Below the pieces are notes generated by a model. That model was given only the letters and a program-made list of their open reading frames with translations, was not told the origin of the DNA and ran no database searches. Source: Opitutia bacterium (GTDB lineage Bacteria > Verrucomicrobiota > Verrucomicrobiia > Opitutales > UBA953). Taken from it: 5,991 bases of DNA. A program made the position numbers and the translations under genes. Where the stretch lies: positions 2,808 through 8,798 of the forward strand of contig DNHH01000134.1 in assembly GCA_003485955.1 (NCBI GenBank). The letters are read 5' to 3'. Of this stretch, positions 5,006-5,991 are shown piece by piece; position 1 is the stretch's first letter, and the number at the start of each line of letters is the position of its first letter.

Positions 5006-5991
5006 TTACCGAGTCGGAAGTTTGCGCCCTGCGGTCTTAAGTGTTGTAAGTAATTTCAATTTAAGACGGCTTGCCTCTTCTGGACGTTCCTTGGCCAAGT
5101 CTTTTGACTCCGAAGGGTCATTGGTAATATCGTAAAGCTCCACGCGTTCGTCATAGAAGAAAAGAATCGCTTTGAGGTCTCCTTCGCGAATCGCTGCAAA
5201 TGGCTCTATGCCTGGTCCGGTTGGACCCCAAACGTGTGGGTAATACCAAATAAAATCAGGGGTCTCTCTTTTGCCCCCAGCGAGGACTTTAGAAACGTCA
5301 CCGCCATCAATCCCTGCTGGCACTTTCTCGCCTGCAGCTTTCACGAGTGTGGGCAGTAAGTCTTCCATGCGAATGGGTGCATCAATCATCGATGCCGGTT
5401 GCGTGATGCCTGGCCACCGCACGATACACGGAACCCTTAAGCCACCTTCATAAGCAGATCCTTTGCCACTGCGCAGGGGTAGGTTTTTGGGTTTAAACCC
5501 ACCATCGCGCTGTGCGAAGCCTCCGTTGTCGGAGAGAAAAACGATAATCGTGTTATCGGCTACGCCCATCTTATCGAGTTCAGCCATCACTCGACCCACG
5601 CTCGCATCGACATCGGCAACCAGTGTGGCATAGTCTTTTTCTGTACGACTCAGTGAGAGCGATGCGTAATCCGCGCTAAACTTTTTCGCAGGTTCAATGG
5701 GAGTGTGTACGCCAAAATGAGCGAAATTTAAAAAGAACGGTACGCCGGCGGTATGTGCTTTGCGAATTTCCGCAATTGCGCGGTCGGTTAACGCTTCCGT
5801 AACTGTCACATCTTTTCCTTGATACTCTTCTAAGTCCCGTACGTCCCAGGCTTTTCGGTTATCTTTACCTGCACTAAAGTTATTTAAACCTAGGTAGCTG
5901 CCGGGTTGTCCCATGGCGCTTCCGCCAATATTTATGTCGAATCCAAGGTTTAAAGGGTTGGCCCCTGGCGTATCGACTGCGCCGAAGTGTG
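5006..5991 (-). CDS. Sulfatase, arylsulfatase A-like, C-terminal part (partial)
   Basis: A type I sulfatase cleaving sulfate esters, usually exported and acting on sulfated glycans. The frame is open to the right edge: 327 residues to the stop are visible and the N-terminus is missing, including any signal peptide and the C-x-P-S-R site for formylglycine formation. An internal ATG at 5914 is not the true start, because typical sulfatase sequence continues upstream of it. Visible residue 1 is the His of a probable GK-W-H-x-G motif, followed by GFD and GG. Further landmarks are HTPI (His95), the metal-binding LSDNGG (Asp154, Asn155) and SGKGSAYEGGLRVP with Lys176. The C-terminal subdomain has the usual ELYDITNDPSE and ends GRKLPTR. 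A sulfatase suggests use of sulfated polysaccharide, common in marine Verrucomicrobia and Planctomycetes, but the substrate cannot be read here. Its stop codon is 44 bases before the ogg start. Confidence 0.92.
   Translation of the reverse strand, partial: HFGAVDTPGANPLNLGFDINIGGSAMGQPGSYLGLNNFSAGKDNRKAWDVRDLEEYQGKDVTVTEALTDRAIAEIRKAHTAGVPFFLNFAHFGVHTPIEPAKKFSADYASLSLSRTEKDYATLVADVDASVGRVMAELDKMGVADNTIIVFLSDNGGFAQRDGGFKPKNLPLRSGKGSAYEGGLRVPCIVRWPGITQPASMIDAPIRMEDLLPTLVKAAGEKVPAGIDGGDVSKVLAGGKRETPDFIWYYPHVWGPTGPGIEPFAAIREGDLKAILFFYDERVELYDITNDPSESKDLAKERPEEASRLKLKLLTTLKTAGRKLPTR

Noticed and set aside
5914..5914. ATG at 5914 as the sulfatase start
   Set aside because: Conserved sulfatase sequence (an HFG motif, GFD and GG) continues in frame upstream to the window edge.

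Overview
The window looks like chromosome of a Gram-negative bacterium of moderate GC content, most likely from the Verrucomicrobia (for example a marine Opitutae or Puniceicoccaceae relative) or another member of the Planctomycetes-Verrucomicrobia group. This is an inference from gene content: a secreted-type sulfatase, a membrane-anchored PAF-acetylhydrolase-like SGNH hydrolase, a DUF6268-like outer-membrane barrel, an ammonium transporter with a cleavable signal peptide and long N-terminal extension, and mostly weak or absent Shine-Dalgarno sequences. No rRNA, tRNA, mobile element, CRISPR array or phage gene was seen.

Layout from left to right: (1) the 5' part of a minus-strand gene for an AsmA/TamB-like inner-membrane-anchored protein runs off the left edge; (2) a minus-strand SGNH/GDSL hydrolase gene ends in a clear rho-independent terminator just upstream of gene 1; (3) an intergenic region of about 95 bases separates this hydrolase from a divergent plus-strand gene for an exported beta-barrel protein; (4) a plus-strand amt gene follows, preceded by a probable terminator, an inverted repeat and a sigma-54-like -24/-12 element; (5) a strong bidirectional terminator separates amt from two minus-strand genes; (6) these are an OGG1-type 8-oxoguanine DNA glycosylase and, upstream of it by 44 bases, (7) a sulfatase whose N-terminal part, including the formylglycine motif, lies beyond the right edge.

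The genes do not form one pathway. Ammonium uptake (amt), sulfate-ester cleavage (sulfatase), envelope functions (AsmA-like, barrel, SGNH hydrolase) and base-excision repair (ogg) appear as a mosaic of short transcription units. I found no convincing undescribed multi-gene system. The points most worth a second look are the amt promoter and start-codon arrangement, the periplasmic coiled-coil-like extension of Amt, and the uncharacterised barrel gene divergent from the hydrolase.
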